From positions 479,626 through 543,625 of the forward strand of contig NZ_AMSI01000001.1 in assembly GCF_000300515.1 (NCBI RefSeq): 64,000 bases of DNA. Reading direction: 5' to 3'. Under the pieces are notes generated by a model. That model ran no database searches and was not told the origin of the DNA. It saw nothing but the letters and a program-made list of their open reading frames with translations. Of the stretch, positions 25,563 to 34,455 are shown piece by piece. The first letter of the stretch is position 1, and every line of letters begins with the position of its first letter. The position numbers and the translations under genes were made by a program. Source of the stretch: Nitratireductor indicus C115. GTDB lineage: Bacteria; Pseudomonadota; Alphaproteobacteria; Rhizobiales; Rhizobiaceae.

Positions 25563-26909
25563 GTGGAACAGTCTCTCCCGCAGCAGCGGGCAATGCGTCC
25601 CTTCGAGGTGACGAACCGGCTCGTCCTCGGGATAGCGCTTCCCATGACCTTTGCCTATCTGACAACGCCCCTGCTGGGCATTGTCGACACGGCGATCATT
25701 GGTCAGTTCGGTGACGCCGCGCTTCTTGGCGGGCTTGCAGCCGGCGCCATCGTATTCGATGTGGTCTTCACCACTTTCAATTTCCTGCGCGCAGGCACCA
25801 CGGGTCTGGTTGCGCAGGCCTTTGGGCGCGATGATACGTTGGAGGAGCAGGCGGTTCTCCTGCGCGCTCTGCTGATTGCGATTGTGGCTGGCTTCGTGAT
25901 CGTGCTCCTGGGACCGTTCATCAATGCCGGGGGAATTCTGTTCATCGACCCGGAACCGCGTGTGGCCGAGGCGATGAACGCCTATGTATCGGTGCGCATT
26001 CTGGGAGCTCCGCTTACGCTCATCAACTATGCCATTCTGGGTTACGTACTTGGCAGGGGTGAGGGGCTTCTGGGGCTGTTGCTTCAGATATTGCTCAACG
26101 GAGCAAACATCGCCCTGTCGGTTTTGCTCGGTCTCTATCTCGGTTGGGGGATTGCGGGCGTTGCCTGGGGCACGTTGGGCGGCGAGGCGCTGAGCGCGCT
26201 GGTCGGTTTTGCGATTCTGGTACGTCGTTTCCGTCAAGGCCCGGGCGTTGCGCGGTCGCGTGTCTTCGATCTTCCGGAAATCATGCGCATGGTGGCGATG
26301 AACCGGGATATCATGATCCGTTCCTTTTCGCTGCTGGCGGTCTTCGCCCTGTTCACGCGCGAGGGTGCGCAGTTCGGCACGCTTACATTGGCCGCCAATG
26401 CGGTTCTGATGAACTTCTTCCTGATTTCCAGCTATTTCCTGGACGGGCTTGCAACCGCCGCAGAGCAGCTCGCCGGCCGCGCGGTGGGCGCGCACTATGA
26501 ACCGGCCTTCCGCCGTTCGGTCCGGCTCACCGGTCTGTGGGGTTTTGGGGTCGCGCTGCTGATGGCAGGCTTTTTCCTGCTCTTCGGCAGCGATCTGGTA
26601 AGCCTTATTGCGCGTTCGCCGGAGGTCCAGGCGGCTGCCGGCATCTATCTTCCCTGGGCCGCGTTCATTTCCGTGGCAGGCGTTCTGGCATTCCAGATGG
26701 ATGGGGTGTTCATTGGCGCCACCTGGTCGCGCGATATGCGCAACATGATGCTCGTCTCTCTGGCGATCTATCTTGTGGCGCTATATTCGCTGACCGCCGT
26801 TTTTGGCAATCACGGGCTTTGGGCAGCCCTCTATGTTTCGCTTGTCGCAAGGGGCATGAGCCTTGCTTCCATTCTGCCGCGTCGCACCCGGCAGGTATTT
26901 GCTTCATAG
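25563..26909 (+). CDS. MATE family efflux transporter, DinF type
   Basis: A 448-residue multidrug and toxic compound extrusion protein with about 12 membrane segments in two related halves. Family landmarks include ALPMTFAYLTTPLLGIVDTA in TM1, FLRAGTTGLVAQAFGRDD after TM2, and FLDGLATAAEQLAGRAVGAH near residue 300. DinF-group members use a sodium or proton gradient to export organic cations or oxidised compounds. The start is GTG 25563; ATG 25593 is an alternative. It converges on pyrD with only 19 bases between. Confidence 0.92.
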   Translation: MEQSLPQQRAMRPFEVTNRLVLGIALPMTFAYLTTPLLGIVDTAIIGQFGDAALLGGLAAGAIVFDVVFTTFNFLRAGTTGLVAQAFGRDDTLEEQAVLLRALLIAIVAGFVIVLLGPFINAGGILFIDPEPRVAEAMNAYVSVRILGAPLTLINYAILGYVLGRGEGLLGLLLQILLNGANIALSVLLGLYLGWGIAGVAWGTLGGEALSALVGFAILVRRFRQGPGVARSRVFDLPEIMRMVAMNRDIMIRSFSLLAVFALFTREGAQFGTLTLAANAVLMNFFLISSYFLDGLATAAEQLAGRAVGAHYEPAFRRSVRLTGLWGFGVALLMAGFFLLFGSDLVSLIARSPEVQAAAGIYLPWAAFISVAGVLAFQMDGVFIGATWSRDMRNMMLVSLAIYLVALYSLTAVFGNHGLWAALYVSLVARGMSLASILPRRTRQVFAS

Positions 26910-26928
26910 AGCGTCCTGCGAGGCTGCC

Positions 26929-28020
26929 TCAGTCGAGCTGGCGTTCAGCCCAGGCGTCCACGCGGCTGTCGCGAATCTGGCGCAGAGAGGTGAGGTTTTC
27001 TCGCTGGGCGTAGGCGCTCATGCCTGCCACGATCTGGCCCGGCAGCGAAGCGCCTCCGAAGATCATGCTTGTATAGATCTGCACGAGATCGGCGCCGGCG
27101 CGGATTTTCTCCAGTGCCGTTTCCGTCGAGTGGACGCCGCCGACCCCGATCAAAGGCATGGCGGGCCCCACAAGCCGCCGCATGCGAGCCAGAACCATGG
27201 TCGAACGCTCGAACAGGGGCTGGCCGGAAAGCCCCCCAGTCTCATGCGCTTTCCGGCTGGTTGCCCCGCGGCGGGACAAGGTCGTATTGCTGATGATCAG
27301 GCCGTCGATCCGCTTGTCGAGCACCTCTACGGCGATATCCGCCATGGCGTCTTCTGTCAGATCGGGTGCGATCTTCAGGAAAAGCGGTATCGGTGCGCGG
27401 CGTTGCTTGGCCACTTCATCGCGTGCTGCAAGTACGCGTTTCAGGAGTTCGGAGAGGTTTTCCCGGTCCTGAAGGGCCCTGAGGCCGACTGTGTTGGGCG
27501 AGGAAATGTTTACCGCCAGATAGGAAGCGATGTCGCCGAAGGCGCGCACGCCGGTCTCGTAATCGGCGATCCGATCGGCGCTGTCCTTGTTGGCGCCGAT
27601 GTTCACGCCCACGATGCCGCCATTGTTGGCACGCTGCTTCAGCCTTTCGCGTACGGCAACGAGGCCGTCATTGTTGAAGCCAAGACGGTTGATCAGGGCA
27701 CGATCCTCTTCCAGCCGGAAGAGACGGGGGCGTGGATTGCCGGCCTGTGGCTGCGGTGTCACCGTGCCGCATTCAACGAAGCCGAAACCGAGCCGCAGAA
27801 TGCCATCCGGTGCTTCGGCATTTTTGTCGAATCCGGCTGCAAGACCGAGTGGATTGGGGAAGACCATGCCCGCGACGATGGTCTTGAGCCTGCGGCTCGC
27901 CTCCCGTTCGCCGCACACCGGCACACCGCTTTTCAGCGCCATGATGGCAAGCCTGTGCGCATGTTCGGGATTGAGGCGGAAGAGCGCCTGGCGAGCCAGC
28001 CGGTCGAGGGTCGGATTCAT
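26929..28020 (-). CDS. pyrD: Dihydroorotate dehydrogenase (quinone), class 2
   Basis: A 363-residue membrane-associated FMN enzyme that oxidises dihydroorotate to orotate with quinone in pyrimidine synthesis. Class 2 features are the N-terminal amphipathic helices (LDRLARQALFRLNPEHAHRL), PNPLGLAAGFDKNAE near residue 60, the catalytic serine region VNISSPNTVGL near 170, GLIISNTTLSR near 250 and the FMN phosphate loop LIGVGGVHS near 305. Its start overlaps the stop of the upstream DUF952 gene by four bases (ATGA), so the pair is one transcript, a common arrangement in this bacterial group. Confidence 0.96.
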   Translation of the reverse strand: MNPTLDRLARQALFRLNPEHAHRLAIMALKSGVPVCGEREASRRLKTIVAGMVFPNPLGLAAGFDKNAEAPDGILRLGFGFVECGTVTPQPQAGNPRPRLFRLEEDRALINRLGFNNDGLVAVRERLKQRANNGGIVGVNIGANKDSADRIADYETGVRAFGDIASYLAVNISSPNTVGLRALQDRENLSELLKRVLAARDEVAKQRRAPIPLFLKIAPDLTEDAMADIAVEVLDKRIDGLIISNTTLSRRGATSRKAHETGGLSGQPLFERSTMVLARMRRLVGPAMPLIGVGGVHSTETALEKIRAGADLVQIYTSMIFGGASLPGQIVAGMSAYAQRENLTSLRQIRDSRVDAWAERQLD

Positions 28021-28364
28021 TCAGCAGGTCCTGGAAAAACATGCATCCCATCTTGCCCGAGCGGCAATGGCTTTACCCAGTGCACCGTATCGAGGGCGAG
28101 CGGCCCGTAGAGATGGGGAAAGAGTGCGCCCCCGCGCGACACTTCATAACGGAGCGCATCGCCGAGCGCTCCAGCATCCACTGCTATCAGAAGCAGGTCG
28201 TTCTGGCCGGAAAAATGCTTGGCCGCGGTTTCAGCCATCTGTTCGGCGGTCGAAAAATGAATGAAACCGTCTGAAAGGTCGATCGGAGCGCCGTGAAAGA
28301 CGCCCGTATCTTCGGCTTCGCGCCAGAGCGGGCGCGGGCAGATCTTGTAAATCAGTGCAGCCAT
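28017..28364 (-). CDS. DUF952 domain-containing protein
   Basis: A 115-residue cytoplasmic protein of the DUF952 family. Conserved parts are IYKICPRPLWREA at the N-terminus, DLSDGFIHFSTAEQM near residue 30, LLLIAVDAGALGDALRYE in the middle and LFPHLYGPLALDTVHWV near the end. The start ATG 28364 is chosen because the sequence before it lacks family similarity. It is translationally coupled to pyrD. Function is unknown; the fold is thought to resemble small binding or ADP-ribose-related proteins, which I cannot confirm here. Confidence 0.88.
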   Translation of the reverse strand: MAALIYKICPRPLWREAEDTGVFHGAPIDLSDGFIHFSTAEQMAETAAKHFSGQNDLLLIAVDAGALGDALRYEVSRGGALFPHLYGPLALDTVHWVKPLPLGQDGMHVFPGPAE

Positions 28365-28488
28365 GTGAGCGGCTATACTGGTTATGCAGGTTAAGGGAAA
28401 GGGCTGAAAACTGATTTTCGGGGATTGCCCCCGATCCCATTTATGGCGCATTCCCTTGGCACCATCTAACATGCCGTTCGAGCCGGTA

Positions 28489-28560
28489 TATTTTGCGGCT
28501 GGATGGAGGCATCCGACATCCGCGCGAATGCGGAAAACAACGGGATTGAGCGTGTTCATG
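28489..28560. repeat. Diverged copy of the two-hairpin intergenic repeat
   Basis: TTTTGCGGCTGGATGGAGGC (28491-28510) followed by ATCCGACATCCGCG and AATGCGGAAAACAA aligns with the repeats at 15849, 39118 and 43781. The first hairpin is weaker here. It lies between the DUF952 gene and the secreted-protein gene. Confidence 0.55.
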
Positions 28561-28603
28561 TACCGGGATTGGTGCGTGGCGCGGTGGAAGTGGAGCGGAG
28601 AAG

Positions 28604-29035
28604 ATGCGCAGAAACCTTACCCTGGCGGCGACCCTTGCCGCTGTAGCCCTCGCCGGTCCAGCTCTTGCCCAGGATGCCGAGCGCTTCCGGCTGGAGCGTA
28701 CGGATGACGGCTATGTCCGCATGGATACGAAGACCGGCGCCATGTCGATCTGCCGCGAACGGCAGGGGCAACTAGTCTGCACGCTGGCCGCCGATGAGCG
28801 CACGGCCTATGAAGACGATGTCGCCGTGCTTCGGGAACGCCTGAAGGCATTGGAGGATCGCGTTGCCACCCTGGAGACGGGAGGCTCCAAGGCCGATATT
28901 CCGAGCGAGGAAGAGTTCGACGAAACTCTTGGTCTCATGGAAAAATTCATGCGCCGTTTCATGGGCATCGTGAAGGATTTCGAGAAGGAAGAAAAGGCGC
29001 CCGATACGGGCAAGCCGGCGCCTGACCGTACCTGA
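28604..29035 (+). CDS. Hypothetical secreted coiled-coil protein
   Basis: A 143-residue protein with a Sec signal peptide (RRNLTLAATLAAVALAGPAL, cut after ALA-Q). The mature part has a small domain with two cysteines (SICRERQGQLVCTL) that could form a disulfide. A heptad-like helix follows (VAVLRERLKALEDRVATLE), then an acidic helix and a Pro/Lys-rich tail. No known family is recognised. A periplasmic role, possibly as an oligomer through the coiled coil, is inferred. GGAGAAG precedes the start. Confidence 0.75.
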   Translation: MRRNLTLAATLAAVALAGPALAQDAERFRLERTDDGYVRMDTKTGAMSICRERQGQLVCTLAADERTAYEDDVAVLRERLKALEDRVATLETGGSKADIPSEEEFDETLGLMEKFMRRFMGIVKDFEKEEKAPDTGKPAPDRT

Positions 29036-29051
29036 ACAGGCGCTGCAAGGT

Positions 29052-29426
29052 TCAGATTAACGCGCGTGCCAGCCGTACTCCCATGGCGGCTGCAAAGAGG
29101 CTGCACCCGGCCGCGAAGCTGAGTGTGGCAAAGTGCATGTAGACGTCGGCCAAAATCGACAGGAAAATCTTGCGGCCATGCCTGCCGGCGGGGCGTGCTT
29201 CCGGCGCAAGGCAGTTCCATGTTTCCGTTCGGCCTGGTTTCTGGCGCGAAGTGGTTTGCGCCTTCAGGATCAGAATCTGCGCCATCACCAGGGTCAGAAA
29301 AGCGCCGGCCATGAGCGCACGCGCAAGATCGAAGGAAAAACTCAGCATGACGAGGCCGATGGCCAGCGTGCCGAACATGACGGCCCGTCCGACGCAGGTA
29401 ACGGCAACAGCGTAGATTTTGTCCAT
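29052..29426 (-). CDS. Hypothetical inner-membrane protein
   Basis: A 124-residue product with about three hydrophobic segments (AVAVTCVGRAVMFGTLAIGLV, MAGAFLTLVMAQILIL, and a C-terminal FATLSFAAGCSLFAAAMG). A polar loop near residues 55-85 contains RQKPGRTETW. I take the ATG at 29426 as start because the longer frame is Cys/Arg-rich without a ribosome site. It converges with the secreted-protein gene. No family is recognised and the function is unknown. Confidence 0.65.
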   Translation of the reverse strand: MDKIYAVAVTCVGRAVMFGTLAIGLVMLSFSFDLARALMAGAFLTLVMAQILILKAQTTSRQKPGRTETWNCLAPEARPAGRHGRKIFLSILADVYMHFATLSFAAGCSLFAAAMGVRLARALI

Positions 29427-29597
29427 TGGGTCAATCCCGTCGGTTTGACCTCCCGCAGCCAGAGTGTGCCAAACCATGGGTTCAGGCAAGTAACACTTGC
29501 GCGACAGACTGCGGCAAACCGTGCCCATATTGTCTTCCGGCAAAATGTCGTTCTAGCTTGAGGGCAGCGGTTCGAGGCGCGGGAGTGACGCAGGCGA

Positions 29598-30500
29598 ATG
29601 GATACGGCTTTTTATTATTTCGAGACGGTGGTCGAACTGGGGTCGATCCGCAAGGCGGCCGAAAAGCTGCATATCTCCGCCTCCTCGATCAGTCGCCAGA
29701 TCCAGAAGCTCGAATATCTTTATGGAACCACGCTTCTGGTGCGCCAGGCGCAGGGCGTTCGCCTCACGCCGGCGGGGGAGCTGGCTGCCCGCTATGTGCA
29801 GAGCCGGGCAAAGGAACTGCAGCGTTTGCGCAGCTCAATCGATTCCCTCAAGAACCTCGATAGCGGCCACGTGGTCATCTATACGGTGGAAGGCATGATC
29901 GGCGGGCTCCTTCCGCGCGCGCTTGCCACATTCGGAGAGCAGCATCCGGGCATTACCTATGAGGTCTGCACTGCCAGCACAGACGAGGTAATGCGGGCGG
30001 TCGCGGAAGATCGCTGCGACATCGGCATCTCCTTCCAGCCCTATCCGCGACCTGAAGTGGAGATGCTGTCGAGCTTCCGCCAGCCTTTGATGGTGGTCGT
30101 TTCCTCCGCGCACCCCCTGGCCGGACACAAGGAAATCCAGATGGGCGATATCGGCGATTTGCCGGTGGGCCTGCCCGATCGCTCTTTCGGCATTCGCCAT
30201 CTGGTCGATCACGCGGTGAAGGCCGATCTTCTGACGCTCAACATCCGGCTCGAGACAAACTCCATCGACATGATGCGCCAGTTCGCCCTGCAGAATATGG
30301 GGCTTATCTTTTTGCCGGCCTTCTCCTTCGAGCGCGAGCTGGCCTCGGGCGAACTCGTTGGAATACCGATTGTGTCGCGCGCGCTTTCACTTTCCACCAC
30401 GCAGATCTGCAAGCGCGCCGAGGTCGAGCTTACGCCTTCGGCGGGCAAGCTTGCTGCGGTCATCATCGAGACGGCCGAAGCCTTTTCGCGTGTTGCATGA
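29598..30500 (+). CDS. LysR-family regulator of the LIV-type catabolic operon
   Basis: A 300-residue LysR-type regulator. The winged HTH is at the very start (FETVVELGSIRKAAEKLHIS, then SSISRQIQKLE). The effector domain has the usual TYEVCTASTDEVMRAVAEDR and PLMVVVSSAHPLAG segments. It is encoded on the same strand just before the transporter operon. A perfect 21-base inverted repeat with a T-N11-A core overlaps its stop codon, a likely binding site for controlling the operon. The effector is unknown. Confidence 0.88.
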   Translation: MDTAFYYFETVVELGSIRKAAEKLHISASSISRQIQKLEYLYGTTLLVRQAQGVRLTPAGELAARYVQSRAKELQRLRSSIDSLKNLDSGHVVIYTVEGMIGGLLPRALATFGEQHPGITYEVCTASTDEVMRAVAEDRCDIGISFQPYPRPEVEMLSSFRQPLMVVVSSAHPLAGHKEIQMGDIGDLPVGLPDRSFGIRHLVDHAVKADLLTLNIRLETNSIDMMRQFALQNMGLIFLPAFSFERELASGELVGIPIVSRALSLSTTQICKRAEVELTPSAGKLAAVIIETAEAFSRVA

Positions 30501-30510
30501 AATGCAACAC
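30490..30510. promoter_or_regulatory. LysR-type inverted repeat before the LIV-type operon
   Basis: GTGTTGCAT-GAA-ATGCAACAC is a perfect nine-base inverted repeat. It contains TGCATGAAATGCA with T-N11-A spacing (T 30494, A 30506) and overlaps the LysR stop codon. It lies 102 bases before the binding-protein start, where an activator site is expected. Binding by the adjacent LysR is inferred. Confidence 0.6.
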
Positions 30511-30611
30511 TGTGTGCTCACATTGATGCTTCCTTGACGCACCTAGTTTCCCCTAGGGTGTGAGCCACTACGCAATGTCCAATCCAAATAAGAGACATGA
30601 GGGGTACTTCT

Positions 30612-31814
30612 ATGGGATTTTCTTTCAAGCCGTGGCTGCTCTCGGTGATGGGTGCCGCAATGATGGCGGTTCAGCCCGCCGCAGCACAGGAAACGCTCCG
30701 CATCGGTGCGCCGCTGCCCTTGACCGGGCCGCTTTCGCCCGAGGGGCTGAAGCAGCAGCGTGGTTATGACCTGTGGGCCGAGACGGTCAATGGCAAGGGC
30801 GGTATCGAGGTGGGTGGCAAGACCTACAATGTCGAGATCGTCTACGTGGATTACGAATCCAACACACCGCGCGCCGTGCAGACCGCCGAACGCCTGATCA
30901 CCAATGACAAGGTCAACTTCCTGTTCGCGCCATTCGGTTCCGGCGCCGCCAAGGCGGCAAGTTCCGTTGCCGAGCGGTACCAGATTCCCATGATCGCGGC
31001 GACGGCCTCGTCCTCCAGCGTTTACGATCAGGGTTATAAATACCTGTTCGGCACCTTCACGCCGAACCAGACCCTGACGGCGCCGCTCACCAACATCGTC
31101 GCCGATTCCGGTCAGGGCGTGAAGACTGTGGCGATCTATGCCCGTAACGATCTCTTCCCGCTCGCCATTGCCAATGAGATGAAAGCCTCGGCGGAAGCCA
31201 AGGATCTTGAGGTCGTCTCCTTCGCGGAATATGCGATCGGCACGATGGATCACGCCTCCGCGTTGACGCTCATGCTCCAGTCGCAGCCCGACTGGGTTTT
31301 CATCACCGGCTATATCAACGATCTCATCCTGATGCGCCGCCAGATGGCGGACCTCGGCATCAAGCCGAAGGTTCTGACCATGATCGCCGGTCCGGCGTAT
31401 AAGGAGTTCATCGACGCGACAGGCCCGCTTTCGCAGAATGTAACCAGCGCTGCGTGGTGGCATCCGGCCGTGTCCTATGAAGGCAAGGATCTGTTTGGTT
31501 CGACGGCCAACTATGTGAAGGCGTTCGAGGACAAATACGGTGCAACGCCGGATTATGCCGAGGCCTCCGCCAGCGCTGCCGGTGCGATCCTTCAGCTTGC
31601 CATCGGCGATGCCGGCTCCATCGATCCGACGGCCGTGCGCGATGCGCTTGCCGCGATGGACACGGTGACCTTCTACGGCAATGTGCGCTTCGACGAGACC
31701 GGCCAGATCGATTCTCTTGAGCCGCCGGTCTTCCAGATCCAGGATGGCACGACCAAGACGATCTATCCCGAAGCCGTCAAGCAGGGCGAGATGCGCTACG
31801 GCGACATCCAGTAG
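30612..31814 (+). CDS. Branched-chain amino acid-type ABC substrate-binding protein
   Basis: A 400-residue periplasmic protein of the LivJ/Peripla_BP_6 class. A signal peptide (MGFSFKPWLLSVMGAAMMAV) ends at PAAAQ. The mature start ETLRIGAPLPLTGPLSPEG and YVDYESNTPRAVQTAERLI are family typical, as is FLFAPFGSGAAKAASSVAE. ATG 30612 has GAGGGG seven bases upstream and is preferred over ATG 30597. LIV-type systems often import aromatic acids, amides or amines rather than branched amino acids, and the downstream enzymes point to such a compound here. Confidence 0.9.
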   Translation: MGFSFKPWLLSVMGAAMMAVQPAAAQETLRIGAPLPLTGPLSPEGLKQQRGYDLWAETVNGKGGIEVGGKTYNVEIVYVDYESNTPRAVQTAERLITNDKVNFLFAPFGSGAAKAASSVAERYQIPMIAATASSSSVYDQGYKYLFGTFTPNQTLTAPLTNIVADSGQGVKTVAIYARNDLFPLAIANEMKASAEAKDLEVVSFAEYAIGTMDHASALTLMLQSQPDWVFITGYINDLILMRRQMADLGIKPKVLTMIAGPAYKEFIDATGPLSQNVTSAAWWHPAVSYEGKDLFGSTANYVKAFEDKYGATPDYAEASASAAGAILQLAIGDAGSIDPTAVRDALAAMDTVTFYGNVRFDETGQIDSLEPPVFQIQDGTTKTIYPEAVKQGEMRYGDIQ

Positions 31815-31847
31815 TCCACGCTTCGGCATTTCCTTAGATCGCATGAA

Positions 31848-31869
31848 CCGCCGGCCATGGTGCCGGCGG
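31848..31869 (+). promoter_or_regulatory. Intercistronic hairpin between binding-protein and permease genes
   Basis: CCGCCGGC-CATGGT-GCCGGCGG is a perfect eight-base GC stem without a T-run, between the binding-protein stop and the LivH-type gene. It probably lowers read-through or protects the upstream mRNA. It also covers the ATG at 31857, making that an unlikely start for the permease. Confidence 0.5.
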
Positions 31870-31892
31870 CCATCGAACCCACACGGTATTCA

Positions 31893-32759
31893 ATGCTTTA
31901 CGCACAGATCCTCCTCAACGGCCTTGTGCTGGGCGGGCTCTATGCCTGCATCGCGGTAGGCTTCTCGCTGGTCTGGGGCGTGCTCAACGTCATCAATATC
32001 CTGCACGGATCCTTCGTTGTGCTCGGCTCCTACATTGCCTATTTCGCCTATGTGCATCTGGGCATCCACCCCTTCCTGTCCGTGATCCTTGCGGGCGGCG
32101 CGCTCTTTGCGCTGGGCTATGTGGTGCAGGCCGGTCTCATCAACCGTGTCGTGGGCGCACCCGTCCTGACCACGCTCGTTCTGACCTTCGGCCTAGACCT
32201 GATCTTGAACAACGGCATGATTGTCGCCTTCACGGCGGATTATCGCACGGTGCAGCTCGCGCATCCGCTGGGCAGCACCGTGGTCGGCGGCCTCGTTCTG
32301 CCGCTCGACAGGCTGGTGGCGATGCTCCTTGCCTGTGTGCTCACGGTCATTCTCTATTTCGTTCTCGTCCGCTCCAGCATTGGCCGCGCCATCGTCGCTG
32401 TGCGTATGGATCGGGAAGCGGCGGCCCTCATGGGCGTCAACGTCAAGCGCATCTATGCCATCACGTTCGGTCTCGGAGCCTTGATGGCGGGCGCTGCGGG
32501 CAGCCTCCTCAGCCTGATCTTTCCGATTTCGCCGCTCAATGGTTCCGAGTTTCTGGGCATTGCCTTCATCGTCTGCGTGCTGGGCGGTCTCGGCAGCATT
32601 TCCGGCGCCATCGTCGGCGGTCTTGCCCTTGGTGCCATCCAGAGCTTCGGCGCGCTTCTGATCGGGCCGCAGCACGGGCTGACCATCGCCTTCGTGCTTC
32701 TCATCATCCTTCTCATCTTCAAGCCGACTGGCATTATGGGCCGCAGGGGGTACGAATGA
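31893..32759 (+). CDS. LIV-type ABC permease, LivH family
   Basis: A 288-residue inner-membrane permease with about eight segments. The opening MLYAQILLNGLVLGGLYACI is the standard LivH start, so ATG 31893 is preferred over 31857. WGVLNVINILHGSFVVLG near residue 30 and FIVCVLGGLGSISGAIVGGL near 230 are the conserved family regions; the latter precedes the ATPase-contact loop. Its stop overlaps the next permease gene (ATGA). Confidence 0.93.
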   Translation: MLYAQILLNGLVLGGLYACIAVGFSLVWGVLNVINILHGSFVVLGSYIAYFAYVHLGIHPFLSVILAGGALFALGYVVQAGLINRVVGAPVLTTLVLTFGLDLILNNGMIVAFTADYRTVQLAHPLGSTVVGGLVLPLDRLVAMLLACVLTVILYFVLVRSSIGRAIVAVRMDREAAALMGVNVKRIYAITFGLGALMAGAAGSLLSLIFPISPLNGSEFLGIAFIVCVLGGLGSISGAIVGGLALGAIQSFGALLIGPQHGLTIAFVLLIILLIFKPTGIMGRRGYE

Positions 32760-33703
32760 CGGTGCGTCCCATCTACGTCCTCGCCGCGCTTCTCCTGGTG
32801 GCGTTCCTGCCGCTCGTCGGCGACAACTATGTCCTGCGTCTTGGCACAATGTTCGCCATGTACGCAGTTCTCGCCCAATCCTGGAACATCATCGGCGGTT
32901 ATGCCGGCTATCCCTCCTTCGCGACAGCGGCCTTCTTCGGGCTGGGTGCCTATGCGGGAGCTATTCTCCAGGGCAACGGTCTGCCCATGCCGCTCGCCTG
33001 GCTTGCAGCCGGCATCGTGGCCGGCCTTTTCGCAGCCCTGATGGGAGCGGCCATCCTGCATCTCAAGGGCCATTATTTCGCGATTGCGAGCCTGGTGCTT
33101 GCCGAAGTTCTCCTTGAGGTCACCACCTCCTGGACCAGCCTCACGGGCGGTGGCATGGGGCTCAACCTGCCGGTCATCCGCATGTCGGTGGAAGCGCAGG
33201 CGCAGCTCTTTTTCTGGGCCATGCTCGGGCTTGCCGTGCTCACCTTCCTGATGAGCTGGTACGTTTCGTCAAGCCGCATCGGCTTTGCCCTTCGCTGCAT
33301 CCGGCAGAACGAGGATGCGTCTTCCATGGTTGGCGTCAACACGACCTTCTACAAGGTTGTCGCCTTCGTCCTGTCGGCGCTTTTCGTCGGTTCCGCAGGC
33401 GCTCTCTATGCGTCCTGGGTTTTCTATATCGAGCCGCCGGACGTCTATTCCGTCCTGACATCCGTCAAGCCGATCGTCATGGTCATGCTTGGCGGTGCGG
33501 GCACGGTCGCCGGACCGGTGATCGGCGCAGCAGCGTTCCTCGTGATGGAGGAAGTCGTGTGGCGCAATTTCCTGTCGATCCATTCCGCCGTGCTCGGCCT
33601 GCTGATCGTCGCCCTCATCTTCTTCCTGCCCAACGGTGTCCTTGGTTTCATCAGGAAGCGTAAGCGGACCGGCGCAGACCATAGCAAGGAGACGGCCGCA
33701 TGA
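32756..33703 (+). CDS. LIV-type ABC permease, LivM family
   Basis: A 315-residue inner-membrane permease. LivM landmarks are [20 protein letters not shown] near residue 40, [16 protein letters not shown] near 100, [20 protein letters not shown] near 185 and [19 protein letters not shown] near 245. It pairs with the LivH-type permease to form the channel. ATGA overlaps join it to both the upstream permease and the downstream ATPase gene. Confidence 0.94.
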   Translation: MTVRPIYVLAALLLVAFLPLVGDNYVLRLGTMFAMYAVLAQSWNIIGGYAGYPSFATAAFFGLGAYAGAILQGNGLPMPLAWLAAGIVAGLFAALMGAAILHLKGHYFAIASLVLAEVLLEVTTSWTSLTGGGMGLNLPVIRMSVEAQAQLFFWAMLGLAVLTFLMSWYVSSSRIGFALRCIRQNEDASSMVGVNTTFYKVVAFVLSALFVGSAGALYASWVFYIEPPDVYSVLTSVKPIVMVMLGGAGTVAGPVIGAAAFLVMEEVVWRNFLSIHSAVLGLLIVALIFFLPNGVLGFIRKRKRTGADHSKETAA

Positions 33704-34455
33704 GCATTCTCACACTCAAGGGCGTTTCCCAGCAGTTTGGTGGATTGCGGGCGGTGGACGATGTCGATCTGGCTGTCGAGCCTGGTGAGATCGTAGGCCT
33801 GATCGGCCCCAATGGTGCCGGCAAGACGACGCTGGTGAACCTGGTGACTGGCGTCTACAAGCCGACCTCGGGAAGCATCGAGTTCGACGGGCAGCGCATC
33901 GACGGGCTCAAGCCCTATCAGATCAGCCGGCTGGGCGTTGCGCGCACCTATCAGGTGGTGCAGCCCTTCCCGGAAATGACCGTGCTTGAAAACGTCATGG
34001 CGCCTGCCACGTTCGCCGCCGGTGCAAAGAGCGTAGCCGAAGCGCGCGACGAGGCGATGAGCGCAATCGAATTTCTGGGGCTTGCGCCCCAGAAGGACGT
34101 GCTCGCCGCCGAGCTCACGCTGGCTGGCCGCAAGCGGCTGGAGCTCGCCAAGAGCCTCGCCATGAAACCGAAGGTGCTTCTGCTCGATGAGGTCAATGCC
34201 GGGCTTAACCCGGCTGAGATCGATGTCGCGCTGGAGATGATCCGCGCCATTGCCGCGCGGGGCGTCACCATCATTCTCATCGAACATCTCATGAAGGTCG
34301 TCATGAACCTTTGCTCGCGGATCGTGGTGCTGCACCACGGCGCCAAGATCGCCGAGGGCCTGCCCCTGGAGATCACACGCGATGAGCGTGTCATCAAGGC
34401 CTATCTCGGCAACCGCTATGCCGAGGCAAACCCGGGAGGAAAGGCCAATGGCTGA
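33700..34455 (+). CDS. LIV-type ABC ATPase, LivG family
   Basis: A 251-residue ATPase with Walker [13 protein letters not shown] near residue 37 and the LivG-type [20 protein letters not shown]. The signature region is [13 protein letters not shown] rather than the textbook LSGGQ, as is common in LivG, followed by Walker [12 protein letters not shown]. The C-terminus has the [21 protein letters not shown] segment. The usual Pro after Asp-Glu in Walker B is Val. It starts within the LivM stop and overlaps the LivF gene by eight bases. Confidence 0.93.
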   Translation: MSILTLKGVSQQFGGLRAVDDVDLAVEPGEIVGLIGPNGAGKTTLVNLVTGVYKPTSGSIEFDGQRIDGLKPYQISRLGVARTYQVVQPFPEMTVLENVMAPATFAAGAKSVAEARDEAMSAIEFLGLAPQKDVLAAELTLAGRKRLELAKSLAMKPKVLLLDEVNAGLNPAEIDVALEMIRAIAARGVTIILIEHLMKVVMNLCSRIVVLHHGAKIAEGLPLEITRDERVIKAYLGNRYAEANPGGKANG

